The notes below the pieces were generated by a model, which saw nothing but the letters and a program-made list of their open reading frames with translations, searched no databases and was not told the DNA's origin. Source: Solen grandis (lineage: Eukaryota > Mollusca > Bivalvia > Adapedonta > Solenidae). Taken from it: 64,000 nt of DNA. The position numbers and the translations under genes were made by a program. Of this stretch, positions 22,901 through 35,133 are shown one piece after another. Within the stretch, counting starts at the first letter, position 1, and each line of letters begins with the position of its first letter. The DNA is taken from positions 21,884,110 through 21,948,109 of the forward strand of contig CM037777.1 of assembly GCA_021229015.1 (NCBI GenBank), read 5' to 3'.

Positions 22901-23589
22901 TTTTACGTCGAGATATAAAAAAATCGATATAAAAAATGTCGAAATACAAAATGTCGAGATAAAAATGCATTTTGTTTACGAGTCTTAACAGAAAGAAATC
23001 TTGATTTCAAATTAAAAAAAAAGTCTAGATATAACTAGATTTGCATACTGCAAATGCAATGGTTTTCGCGAGGATCAGCAGTTTCAAACATGATCAGTCG
23101 AAAAAGTTACTTCTGCTACTGTTTCAATCACAAGTAACGTCTATTTTAAAAACAGTTATAGCTTAATTCAAACAAAAATCATGCTTAGATGAGCCTTTCT
23201 CTGTTATCTTTTAATTATACAGAAATATCAACCAATCTCTTAGAAGAAGAAACAAATCAAAACCTGATCAGCCTTAACTTCAATCTCATTGAAATCATGT
23301 CTCTACTATCCGATTAGGGTCTGACAAAATTGCATTAAGGGTTACGTCATATGTACGTCATATGTACCTGTTAGGTAATACATACATGTACACACAAACA
23401 TATGGCAAATATTAATATCTGCATACGCACACATATGTGCTCTTCAAAATAAGTTTAAGCATAGGAGACCGTCCCCGGTGCCAGGCGCAAAGTACTGGTC
23501 CAATCCAGGAACCGTTGAATGGGATTAGGATAAGTTGTAAGAACTTGTTTCCCAATCGATGTAAAATAAATAAGTTTAAATTTTAAACG

Positions 23590-23855
23590 TTAAAATGGTA
23601 CTGTTATAGCTCCCTTGCTTGGGGCTCAACATATATGGGTAGTTGCAGGACTGATTTGCCTGGTGTCAAGATAATGTGACTTGGTGTGGTACCATGCCAC
23701 GTGCCTCCGGCGTGATACTGCAGTTACAGCACTATTACTGTTTCAAGTAGACCAGGGTATCTTAAATACTGTGTATATATAGAGACCCTGGGTAGACATC
23801 GTCTCCAAATGACTGAAATACTGCTGGTGGGACGTTAAACCCAACCCAACACACA
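23590..23855 (+). mobile_element. SINE S2 copy
   Basis: It contains TAGCTCCCTTGCTTGGGGCT, CGTGATACTGCAG and the tail GGTGGGACGTTAAACCCAAC. The head is absent. A short duplication (TAGACC..GGGTA) interrupts the body at about 23748-23795. Confidence 0.7.
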
Positions 23856-25921
23856 TTAACCATAGCAAATATCAAAATTAATTTCTTTAAAGGGACTCGG
23901 GCGATATATGTAGGATACATGCATGGGAAGTTACAAGCTCAGGGATGAATGGATCTGTGATTTGTTGTCTATTATGTTCATTGTTTCATTTTTTATTTAC
24001 TTATTTTTTTTTTTAGCCGACCATTGGAGCGTACATAAATATATCGCAAACTGATCAGATTTACAAATCTATTAAATGTGTAGAGAATTAATAGAAATAA
24101 TCAATTCAAACTGATCAAACTTCAAACTGCCATCAAACAACCAAATCAATCCCGATCTGAAAAAACTAAAATTCTTCAAAAAGCACCCTTTAGGGGCTTT
24201 TGATTTTACCCATATTCTCTCGATAAAATATATTTAGATTTTGAGATATTTAAGGTCAAAGTAAAAAAAAAAATAATCGCAATATGACCTTGACCTTTTT
24301 TTTTTAAAAGTTTGAAATTGTGAAGTCCTTTGAAACAACAAATTTTATAATTTGTGAAAATTTCATAAAGATTGATGAAAAAATAAAAGCAGAATCATCA
24401 AAAAAAAAACGCAGATTTTCTTTTTTTTTCCCCACATTTTAATGCACTTTGGCCGCTTACTGAAGACAAAATATGCATTTTCTGAAATCGCCACCCCAAA
24501 TACTTTGTGCGTAATGATCTTCTGAATCAACTAAAAGAAACAGAATGAGCCTATCTTATCTCTAACAAAATTGAGAATGTTTTTGTAGACACCAAATGAA
24601 TGCAGATTGCAATCAACAAAACTGCATTTCCCAAAAGTTAAATATGTGGAACAAGCACGTCAGAGGTTTTTAGCAATTATTTGTTTTGATGCAATGCGCC
24701 ACCTAGCGGAAAACTGAGGACAAAATAAAAAAAAATCCAAATGGTGCACAACTTAAGGAACATATGATTATATATGGAAATTTCCGTATTTATAGCTTTT
24801 CTTAACACGCCGCTGTCGATGGTACAAAAAGAGAAAATTATAATAAAAAGAAACAAAAGGAGAGCAATAGGTTTTCGCCTATAGCGCGAAAACCTAAAAA
24901 AAAAAGCAATAGATTTTCGCCAATAGCGCGAAAACCTAAAAAAAAAAAAGGAGACGAATAGGTTTTCGCGCTAAAAAAATATCGAAATTCAAAAGAAAAT
25001 CTGCATAAAAGTTGAAAGTAAACAGCATGATAGGACTTACTTAACATATGATTAAAATTAAGATAAATAAATAAATGATAAATGAATTCCTTACCGTTTT
25101 GTTCAGTTTTCAGCAATGAATGATATTTCATATCCCGAGAAACAAAACTTATAGTAATGAACCTCTATTTTTTTATTTATTTTTTTCACATAATGTCTTA
25201 AATAATACGAAAAGTGATATCTGATCTATTTACTTCTCAATACATTACCCTATTCAATTTCAGCGTCTGCAGGTGTTTCATTAACACGAGATGGATCGAA
25301 ATTCTGATTTAATTAATTATCTGAAAATTATATTTTTTGTTGCTTTTTTGTTTGTTGTTTTTTGTATAATTTTTACATAATTAGATGCATTGTTTGTAAG
25401 TACATCAGGGTATTTCTTTCAGTACTGGCCAGAGACATTTAAATATTCTGTGACTTTCCTTCGACCCTTGCCGGTTTTCGACGTAAAGCGTTTGGTAAAA
25501 CAAGTACCGGTTTATATATTACATAAAAGCATTTACGCATCAATCATCCTACTGCCCTTAACTGAAGGTTGTTGTTTCGAATCTAACTTAGACCATAGAT
25601 ATACTCTTTTTTCGGCTATATTTTGATGAAATTTAACCACTACATGTATGTTTAATATTGTACAGTCACATCACCAGAGATTTATTATCTCTGACATCAC
25701 ACGATTTTATCAAAATATTTATTTGAAAGTTTTAGACGGTTTACTCAATATACGACTGTTTATATTTACACACATACAAAAACTGTAAGAGATGAAATAA
25801 AAAACGAAAACAATCTAAGATTCCTGGCGTCTTATACTATTATACACACATAAACTCAATCTGCGTGTACTTATGAACGATTAATACGTATAATGATATA
25901 TAAATTTTAGAAAATATAAGT

Positions 25922-25992
25922 CTGGATGCAGGATTCGAACCTGCTGTTTTCGTGATAACAAGACCGCAAAGCTTACCACCAGGTCATAGGGA
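25922..25992 (-). repeat. tRNA-like sequence, probably a SINE head or tRNA pseudogene
   Basis: On the minus strand it has TGACCTGGTGGTAAGC (box A-like) and a perfect T-arm GCAGG-TTCGAAT-CCTGC. The acceptor ends do not pair and no good anticodon stem is seen, so a functional tRNA is unlikely. Confidence 0.45.
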
Positions 25993-27034
25993 ATTATTTG
26001 GTATGAAGTATTGCGAACCATACAAGCATTATCTTAATAATTCAAGAAAACTAACGAAGAACTTCCAAAAAATTAACCAGTCTCCTGTCAATATTGCCAG
26101 ACAGTACCAGTCAACATTAGCAGTGCATGGATTTTATAAAAAGGATAAAACTGGGCGAAAACGTGTTTTTCTATGAAAATTTAAAGTTTTAAACACTTAA
26201 AACATTTTTCTTTTTTAAGATAAATGAGAACAATGAATTTGTTGAAGGAATTAAATAATAAATTCATATACAATATCAATAGCTTAGACCAAAAAGAGTC
26301 TTTCAAATACTTAGGTATTAATTTATTCGAAAGTGGAAACTGGTATCGATCACGGTAACCCTGGCATCTCAATCACTTCATATACAACATACTTTTTTTA
26401 TCAGTTACAATCAACTTCCTTTAAAACAGCGGTGTTTGTTTCAACGAATTTTGCTGTTATAAAGAAATTGTCATTGCAAGAAATAGAGACAAAGAAGGAC
26501 TATGTACTTTAGTTTTCAAGACCACTGCTGTTATAAAGAGGATGCTGTTATAATTAATGCCGTTTTAAAGAGGTTTAGCTGTACAACAAACTCGATTTAA
26601 ATATAAGTTATAAATGTAAACTTTTGACAGTTTTGATAGGTATAGTATATACATATCCTATTTTGAATTACTTGGAAAATAACCTACGTTACTCTCTCTC
26701 TCTCTCTCTCTATCTCTATCTCTGTATTTGTAGAAATGTTAATGAACGTGTGAATACAATCAATAATTGTGCTAACATTCTCTGTGATAATTTCTCTTCC
26801 ATTTTTAAATCCTCCAAACTCTTCTCTGATTTTTCCATTACTTTACGCACACGTATGTATCAATGTTTACTATCGTGGATATGCTGCATTGCATATGTTG
26901 CTGTTATATACCAATAAAAAGATTCAGGTAGTTATAATTAGGGCCAAGTGATATTATTGAACTGCAGGTGATATATTGATTCGTACTGTACAGTCTGAAA
27001 AAAAAAAACAGAAAAAAAACAAACAAACAAAAAA

Positions 27035-27416
27035 CAAGAACCAAAGATGACGTAAAAAATATCGCAACCAAGTGACAAGCTAATGATGAAATACTGTCTA
27101 TCAGCGATTCAATGGTTAGTCGTTCTTGAACGGTATTCAGTGTGATTCATTTGTTAAACAAATTGAAATCTTTGCGCTGGATGTTTTATTACATAAAGTA
27201 AATTTACGTTTGATTGGCTAAGTGGTATTTTTGTATACATTTGGTTCTCGCACAGTAAAAAAAATAGGCCCATTCTGTAAGGTTGATGCATTTATCATAA
27301 CTTTTTAATTACATAATCATTTGTAAACTGAGTTAAAGTGAATTGAAAATGTTTTGATATGTTCCTACAGAATTTATATATTTAATTTTTGGATTTTTCT
27401 AAATGTCTTGTTGTGA
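27035..27416 (+). repeat. 383-bp dispersed repeat, copy 2
   Basis: Same unit as 22518-22900, here also preceded by an A/C-rich tract but not flanked by the 315-bp block. The A-rich run on the left side of both copies suggests either orientation-specific retroposition (tail on the complementary strand would be T-rich) or a shared unit boundary. No ORF. Confidence 0.75.
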
Positions 27417-28867
27417 GTGCTATATTTTATGTTGTTGTTGTTTTCTTTTGTTATTTGTTGTTATTTTTATTAGTAGTGGTGGTGGGATGACTTTAGTGAT
27501 GTTCTTCAATAAGCTATACCTCTAAAGCGAGGAAAGAATCTCCATATCTTAATTCATGTTTTAGTTATGGTCAAATGTACAATGTACTTCCGTACACAAT
27601 TTAATTCGCGCTAGAAATCAAGGTAGGTTAGATTACAATCAGAATCATGTAGGAACCATTACCTTAATTGACTTTGGTCGACATGGACAGTAATCATATA
27701 TACTTCATGAAAATGAATAGTGTATTGAACGTTTGGTATGACATATATAAATATACTACTGAGGAAACAGGTGTATGCCCCTCGGGCCTAGAGCTCTTAC
27801 TTGTTCTGATGTACATAACATATTGTTTATTGGCATTAAACATTTACAACATATATAGCCTTACAAAAATACATATGTAAAGTGCACAACACTGATATAT
27901 ATACATATGATTATGTTTTCGTATAAGAATTATAGCATTATGAGGGTTATATCAGTATAGAAATGCATAATCAAACAAATATTTCTTTGTTTAATTCGAA
28001 AAATATATATTTTACTACATTTGTGAATGATTTTTGTAGAATCTGAAGACATAAGAGATACGAATTTTTGTATATTAGGCCACTTAAAAACACGGTTGGA
28101 CTAATTGTTTTCTTAAATCACTATTTAAGACATACTAGAAAAAATGTACTGATTTTCAATCATTCCAATGCTGCAATTGAGACTCACGCGTTAGTGTTGA
28201 TCAGTAAAAAGTTCTTTTATCAAATTATTCAAATATAGTCTAAATTTTGCCAGTGTCAATATAAACAGATGAAAGTCCACTTAGTTTATATACATCACTG
28301 CACCTTGATTGGTCAAACACATCTGGCATCATTTGTTTAGTGACAGACAAAATGGAACAATTGTATTTTGCATTATCCATAATTTCTAGGGGCGTAACGA
28401 TACGGCTACCTCACGATACGATACGCATCACGATACACACTGACGATACGATACTTTTTGATACGATACAATCGCCATCATGAAATATCATTGAAGAAGA
28501 CTTCTAAAGCTTTAATACTTTATATTATAATATTCCACGTACTCCATTAAGTTGAACATTAGCTTATTTATAAACTATATCATGGATTTTTTACTACACA
28601 ACAAAAATTCCAAAAAAATAACTAGAAATAAGTTGAAATAACCACAAAAGGAGAGCTCAAATGACTACTCCAATACTCTGTCCGTATTGTCTAATCATAT
28701 ACAAGGTCCCAAATTCCTAACAAAAACTCATTAAATTTGCTATTAATATAGATTATCACATCATTTTTACTAATTGTTAATACTGATTAAAAAAACAAAA
28801 CATTCAACCACTGAAAAAAAAATCTCATATAAGTAATAAAAATATTGTCTTAGCTTTTGGGTGCATT

Positions 28868-28916
28868 TGACTATTTGAGTTTACCGTCGCTTCGGCAGTA
28901 TTTCAGTCATATAGCG
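28868..28916 (-). mobile_element. 5'-truncated SINE S1 fragment with target-site duplication
   Basis: This is only the 3' end of the SINE (GAGTTTACCGTCGCTTCGGC and TCATATAGCG). It is flanked by TTGGGTGCATT at 28857-28867 and 28917-28927, an 11-bp duplication that marks a retroposition event into the hAT-like element. Confidence 0.8.
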
Positions 28917-30110
28917 TTGGGTGCATTGGACCAAATTTAGATGAATGTTTTATGACATCAGTTAATTTTTGTCGTCCATTCCATTTGACATTAAAAGGTT
29001 CAACTGGGATGCATGAGGCTTGCTTTTCGGATGTTTTGGAACTCGCAAAGATATCAGTGGAATGTTGACGATTAAGATTGGTTGTTATGTTTGAAATGTT
29101 GCCCCTTTGTAAAAAAACAAAAACAGATATTACATGTAACATGCATCTGAGACTGAATCTGTTTACATTCTCTAAACCCGAAGTATTTTCAAACCGCTGA
29201 CCGAATTTACAAGACTGATAGTTCGACTTTTTGTTCCTTCCCATGGAAAGAACATCTATAGTCATACATTTCAACTTGACAGTTTCAGATTCGCTTCCTG
29301 CGGAGATGTTATCCCGCTTAGTATCTGATTTGCCTCATGATACCTACGATGAGACGGGATCCAGTCGGAAGTGACGTCATAGCAGAAACCGCCATTTATC
29401 CGCCATTTTATTTCACGTGATGTCCGCCACTTAACCGCCATTTTATCGGCCATTTTAGTCAGTCTAGCAGGTGCGCGTAGGCTTAAATTACGGCTTCGTG
29501 TTGTCCCGTTTAAGAAAATACGATGTCAGCCTAAATTAAACTTAGCCCTATTTAAGTCCTTGAATTTCTTGCTTCATTTCCTGTGCTACCATGATTTAAA
29601 GAAAAAAGAAGAACTTAAGAAAGGTTTGAATTGGAGAGAAATGTTCAACCACCAATACAGTTTGTCCTTTTCGTACTCTTAGGTTATCCCTTCCATATGC
29701 AAATGCTGAAAAACAGCTTTCACTTCATACTTCATAGTTTAGAAATGCCCTGGAAGGAACTTTTGGTAGGCTAAAACTTGTAGAATTATTATTTTCGTCC
29801 GCCATTTTTAAACAACCTATAAGACAAATGTAAATGACGGCCCCACGCGGCCCCAATATATATATATTGAAATAGGTGAATTAAAGTTATTAAACTGAAA
29901 CTTGTAGCATTGTTGTAAAATTTTGCGAATAAAAAAGATTTATTACTGATCTATAACAAAATATGCAATAATGCATACAATGCTTCATATAAAAAAAATT
30001 TTACATTTGGGGTGCATGTGACTGCTTGATGCCGTCATTTAAACTTGTCCGAAAAGAAACCAGCGAACGATTGGATACTTAGATTAAACCTCGACAAAAA
30101 AAAAAAGAAA

Positions 30111-31441
30111 CTAGAGTTGCATCCGCAACATCATCGGTTTTCTCACTTAGATAAGCTTCATACAATGCTATTGTTACTTGACCAGCATTAGACTGCAGGA
30201 AAGTCACTTGACCGCGAGTTGTTTACATCATCCCAGCTACGCTGTGGTCAAATGGCCAATAATACACTGAGAAATATACACACCCCAGTACAGGTAAGAT
30301 AAGCGTTGGACTGAAATATTTTAAAAATTGGGCTTTCGCTACGTATGGGAAATCTAACATAACTCGACCATTTTTTACCCGATCTTCAAAAACTGCATAT
30401 CGTTAGAAAGGTAAATAAACATTCTATAAATCTGATAATAAAATTATAATGATATGTGATTAACCTCTGAGATAAATGCAGAAAACCACTGTGTGTACCT
30501 ATAATTGAGTTTTTTCATAATTATTTTTTTCATTTGATGTCTGACTTTTAAAATTTTGGTACCGTTAGAAAGGTCTCTTAAAGCATAACATTTTATACCC
30601 GTTATGTCTCGATAGAATATTTACCGTTTTTGAGCTATATGAGGTCAAAGAAAAAATCGATATTGCTGATATGACCTTGACCTTTACTACCTTTTATTAT
30701 TTTAAAGTATAAGCTGATTAAGAACATCATACTGCACATTCAGTGAAAATTTCATGAAAATCGAACAAGAAATAAATACAGGAGAACGAAAAAACATGAA
30801 AAAATGACGAAAAATGAAATATTTTAAAAACTTGAATTTTTTATTTTTTCCGTATTCAGTGATCTTTGAACGCCTCTAGCGGATAAACGGTGCATTTCCT
30901 GAAATTGCCACACTATATATTTTGTGCGGCTAGGTCTTGCGAATCTGTTTAAACAAACAAAATTCTTCTATCTTATCAAAGTCGGCCAATATTTCTGTTT
31001 AAAGGGACCTACCATATTTTCTCTTAAAAAACGCGTTATTTCCAAGATTCGAACTTTGGTCCCCTCCTGAACAGGAAATGATATCTTTTTTGAACTTCTA
31101 GACCTATATATTTTGTTGGGGTGCCAATAAGGAACAGAATAAAAAAAACCGTATCTAAATCCGACTTTGGATTTTGGAGATTTTTCAATACAATCAATTA
31201 CATAATAAACGCCACCTAGCGGCACAATGGGAGACAAATCTGAAAAAATGGCTCCTAAGGATCTAAGTCAGGACAATGTGAATAAGTGTTAAAAATTTCA
31301 TGGTCGTAGCTTAATCCTACGTTACTGTAGGCTCGGGACAAATTTTTGACAGAAAAAGAAAAAAAAAAAAAAAAAAAAAATGACAAATAAACACAACGAG
31401 AACAATAGGTTTTCGCACTTCGCAGTTGTGCGAAAACCTAA
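30111..31441 (+). mobile_element. Family C element, copy 3 (inside the hAT-like element)
   Basis: It begins CTAGAGTTGCATCCGCAAC, then CGGTTTTCTC, and ends AGGTTTTCGCAC...GTGCGAAAACCTAAAA. Interior landmarks shared with copy 1 are ATATGACCTTGACCTTT, GAAATTGCCACACTATATAT and CGCCACCTAGCGGC (about 31210). A 24-A run precedes the 3' hairpin by about 30 bp. Confidence 0.75.
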
Positions 31442-31812
31442 AAAAAAGTGGGAAAATGAACCAAGAAACAAAATGAAACACCTCAAGTATGCTCAATTAA
31501 CCTTATGGACGAGACCGCGTTGACGAACCGTGAATCGTGCCGTGAGGATAAATCACGGAGCGTACCGCGGTGAACCGTTACGCCTCTAAATTAATTCCAT
31601 CCCAAGTCCAATATCTAAAAGTATTTTAATATATTGAGCCCAATTCATACAACTGTATTTGATATTTTAAATAGTATTTTACTAGTTTTTTATCAATACA
31701 AATTTGTACTGACCATTTAATAAGTAATGTTACATGTACATGTTTGTTCATTAATACTTCGGATGACTTTCTCGGCAATGACATCAAACTTGAAGAACTA
31801 AACAATGCTATT

Positions 31813-31847
<35 letters not shown>
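31813..31847. repeat. (GTT)n microsatellite
   Basis: About eleven TTG/GTT units; it produces a poly-Asn stretch in an antisense frame, not a gene. A similar GTT array is at about 61433-61460. Confidence 0.9.
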
Positions 31848-32167
31848 CCTCAAAGTAATAATAAAAGTAGTGGAATTGATGATTTGATAGCAGATATATA
31901 CAAATATACAGGCATTCATCTGAGGCCGCCAGCATGCGCGCCGACGATACGCCGTATGGCTACCTCCCAAACCCGCGGATCTCATGCGATATGGCAGAAA
32001 TCAGTCACCATTAACAATTTAAACATTAACATTTGTATTGGTTTGAGATTTAAAACCTTGTAGTTTGTCTACATATGTGCTCCAGTATATTTGTTAACTT
32101 ATTTAGATCTTATGGCTGAGGATATAATTATATAACCCACGTGCAAGTTCAAGCATTAATTTCCAAT

Positions 32168-32270
32168 GGGGGTTCCGGTTAAGGAGGCTTCCGGTGTCCG
32201 GTTCCGGTTAAGGAGGCTTCCGGTTTCCGGTTCCGGTTAAGGAGGCTTCCGGTTCCGGTTAAGAGGAAAA
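32168..32270 (+). repeat. Short GC-rich minisatellite, three to four units
   Basis: Units of about 25-35 bp contain GGTTCCGGTTAAGGAGGCTT and CCGGT variants. The array ends about 390 bp before the L1-like ORF1 relic and could be part of that element's 5' untranslated region. It stands out from AT-rich surroundings. Confidence 0.75.
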
Positions 32271-32663
32271 CAACAATGAATTTTCGGGGCTAAAAATACG
32301 GTAAAGGTACATATATATGGACTTGTGTAGGAAACAAATCTAGAGGCATGTTTCTTGAATACTAGTGACTTACGTTTGGAGTTATCTTAACAAAATGAAT
32401 GCGGCTTTTTGAGTTTTAGAATGTTTTTGCTAGAACTGATTGGATTTGGACCGGGTGGTGTGATGGTCTGTCTTCACTGGTCTACACCTTCAATTGTGTT
32501 CAGTTGTGTTCAAATGTGTTGAATGCTTATATTGTGTACACATCCATCGAGAACTATCTTTAATGCCTCACATAACGGTCTGGTCGTCACGCATGACTGC
32601 TTTAAAGTGAAACGTTTGTTGTGAGCACGAATGCACTGATTTTTTTTTAGCGCTTATACATAC

Positions 32664-33699
32664 AATGAATAGAACTGGTGTAAAGCGGGGCCGTGCTTTT
32701 ACAAATACATCGAGCTCTGAACTCAATACAACTTGTACAGACAGTCAGTAAGAGTCCTTTTGAAAACATCCAGTTTTTAAGAAAAAGGAAGAAAGGAAAA
32801 AGAAAAAGAAAACATCAAAATCACCAAAAAACGGATGACATTTCAGAAACAATGACGACCCAAACTTCACAAACAAACACCGTCAACCCCAAGGAAAAGC
32901 AAACCATTTGTTTTGAAACTACAAATGCCGATCAAATCTTAAGTCAAATTAACCTGAAATTATCAAAAGTACTGACAAAAGATGATCAATTATATATTAA
33001 ATCAATGATCAAAGAGTCGGTACAAGATAGCAAGGAGTAGCTATTAGGCTGTTTTAATAAACATCTGGAGGTGCTGGAGAGTGTGGTTCACGATTACCGA
33101 AATGAGGTAAAAGCTTTGAAGGGTGAGCTTAAAGCAAGAGATAGAGAGGTTGCTGATATGAGAGACCAGATAAAACAAATGAATGAAGACTATAGGTCAG
33201 AGAGCAGATTCAAAGAGGTAAAAAATGAGAGTGAACAGTATAGTCAAATGAACATCAAAATAAGAGGTCTTCAAGTGTAAATGCTGGAAATGAAACATCT
33301 TTAGATGTTACTGTTAATAAAAACGATCAACAGCCAAACCGGCTTATCCATTGAGGAGAAGGACGTCGACATGGCACACAGGCTTGGACCTATTGAGAAC
33401 AATAAACCGCGAACAGTGTTGTACGTTTAGTGCGTAGACAAGTGAAAATAAACGTGATGAAAAATGCAAAAAAAATTAAAAAAAATAAAGTTACAAACAT
33501 TTTCATAAACGAGGACCTTACGTAACTAAATGATGAAGTCTTAGCGTCCCTCAGATTAAAGGAAAAGAACACTGTTGAACGCGCGTGGTCATTCGAAGGA
33601 AAGTTTTTTGTACAATACAAAGGAAACACGAGAGGCGAACGGGTTAGATTCGAACAATACCAACACTGGCTGTCAAAACCATGGCCTGTCAAGAGATAA
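32664..33699 (+). pseudogene. L1-like LINE ORF1 relic (coiled coil plus RNA-binding C-terminal domain)
   Basis: Seen: after a frame change near 32693-32750 the frame reads a Lys-rich segment, then ILSQINLKLSKVLTKDDQLY. A TAG at 33038-33040 interrupts it, and the same frame resumes with LEVLESVVHDYRNEVKALKG and NESEQYSQMNIKIRGLQV. Later pieces in shifted frames read EEKDVDMAHRLGP, RRQVKINVMKNAKKIKK, IFINEDLT-stop-LNDEVLASLRL, and ERAWSFEGKFFVQYKG..FEQYQHWLSKPW, ending at TAA 33697-33699. Known: this order (coiled coil, NIR.GL motif, AHRLGP, INEDLT) is the ORF1 protein of L1-type LINEs, a nucleic-acid chaperone. At least two frameshifts and two stops make it dead. No RT (ORF2) follows. Confidence 0.8.
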
Positions 33700-35133
33700 A
33701 CTTTCTTTTTTTTTCCAGGAAGAAATTGAAAGTAATAAAAGTTTGAGTTTTTCAAAACCAACTTATGAATACAAAAAAGATTCAACGCATTATTGCCAAA
33801 AGTGTTATATGTTAAACATATTAATGTATTCATTTGAAATGTGTTAAGCCAAATATGTTGCGAATTTTGAATCAATATTTAAACAACTCTCTTAATTTCA
33901 TTCAGACTGTTGTTTCTTTTTGAAATGTAGTGCATATTAGTAAAAAGTATTATGTAATATAGTTTACTACAGAACACTAACTGTCGCGATCTTCAGATTT
34001 TGCCCACACCCCCTTTTTCCCTTTTTCTTAATTGTTTCTTAAAATCTTGTATACATGTTTTGAAAAAGAAAGAGTTATGCCCATTAAAAAAATAAATATA
34101 TAAATAAGAAAATAATAAAATAAATTTATACGAATCATATGAATCCAGGATTGGTTCCAATAAAGTATGTTGTATATTTCCAGCTGTCAAGCACAGGTCT
34201 AAGATCTGTGACCTTCATTCATATGAGACCTTGACCTTGAACTAATACATAGGTTTTGTGCGATCTTGCAAGACTGAATTACATCGCTCATAATAAAATT
34301 CTTAAACTAAATAAATTTGTTCACATTTTAATGTTTAGTGTGAGTTGTTAATGTTTGTGTAAAAACTGAAATTAAATTTGGGTATACGAATGTGAGATGA
34401 AAATATATATACGCCCCACATTTTCAGATCACAAATGTTTTTAATATTAGAGATAATTGTACATTACTTAGTACAAGTTGAGTGTGCATCATTCAATATA
34501 GCAACTGTGAAAAAAATGATTAGTGTACATTTTATTGTCTTGAGTTTTTGCATACATTTAAGATTAAATTGGATGATTGCATTTTTTTTTCGGTTAACAT
34601 CTCGAAAAACATTTATTGTTGTGTTGACATTGCAAGAATATGATTAAATACAATACTAAATAAGATAAAAGATTTTGGAAAATGAATTGAGCATAATTTC
34701 TTAAGAAAACCGATTTAAATGCAATACTAAATAAGACCTATTTATGTGGCGTATATATAAAATATATATATCACCACATATATTGGTTTGATATTTGCTC
34801 CACTCCACTGTTTGAACAGTTAAATTATCAGGATATAATCCACTGTTAGGTAATCCATCGAAAAGCAATACATAAAAGATGATTATATTTCAAAACAATA
34901 AGTAAATCGGTTGTATTACCAAAAAAATACAGGCAATAAAAAGTGCCTTTAAAAGTGTATTAACTAGATGTATTCAGGCGCTTTGGCAAACAGAGCAGAG
35001 CCAGACCAATTGTTTAACGGTCATACGTACAATATTGTAGTTCACATTCTCGCAGTTAATTCATATTCTATGTAAAATTCTTATAGTAAATTACTATTTA
35101 TCAAATCATGAACTTGTACATGATGACTCATTT
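33700..35133. other. No gene recognised
   Basis: AT-rich; contains a near-palindrome TATGTGGCGTATATATA with ATATATATCACCACATA near 34740-34775 and a repeat D fragment at 35030-35130. If the ORF1 relic had an ORF2, it should be here; it is absent. Confidence 0.5.

Larger units (their letters stand above)
22166..24975 (+). repeat. Composite repeat region: duplicated 315-bp block, 383-bp block, and degraded family C
   Basis: Two copies of a block of about 315 bp (22166-22480 and 22903-23220, opening ACGTCGAGATAT) flank a 36-A tract and a 383-bp block (22518-22900). Each 315-bp copy contains a family-C-like start, TTAGATTTGCATACTGCAAATGC and GGTTTTCGCG. A SINE (about 23590-23855) follows, then the family C interior (24110-24860) and three consecutive family C ends (24897, 24939, 24974). 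No coding sequence is seen. Confidence 0.65.
24976..28386. other. Mostly unrecognised AT-rich intergenic sequence
   Basis: Apart from the tRNA-like piece (25922-25992), a CT microsatellite and the 383-bp repeat (27035-27416), I see no supported gene. ORFs of 60-97 codons are present but low in complexity and unconvincing. Confidence 0.5.
28387..31588 (-). mobile_element. hAT-like element with degraded BED-finger fragment, hosting other insertions
   Basis: Seen: the left end TAGGGGCGTAACGATACGG and right end (reverse complement) TAGAGGCGTAACGGTTCAC match over about 13 bp, and both continue into short repeats of GATACG or CACGG type. TAGGGGCGTAACG-type ends are common in hAT elements. A minus-strand fragment (28903-29274) contains LQRGNISNITTNLNRQHSTD, like the second half of a BED zinc finger. 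No catalytic domain remains. Flanking octamers (ATAATTTC and AATTAATT) do not match, so the two ends could belong to different copies. A family C element (30111-31441) and a SINE fragment (28868-28916) lie inside. Confidence 0.5.

Noticed and set aside
22166..23220. LTR retrotransposon
   Set aside because: Direct repeats lack TG..CA ends, there is no primer-binding site, polypurine tract or coding sequence, and the inner part occurs alone elsewhere.
25922..25992. Functional tRNA gene
   Set aside because: Only the T-arm is good; acceptor ends and anticodon stem do not pair. Kept as a tRNA-like repeat.
31626..31985. Poly-Asn ORF
   Set aside because: Produced by the GTT microsatellite; no recognisable domain.
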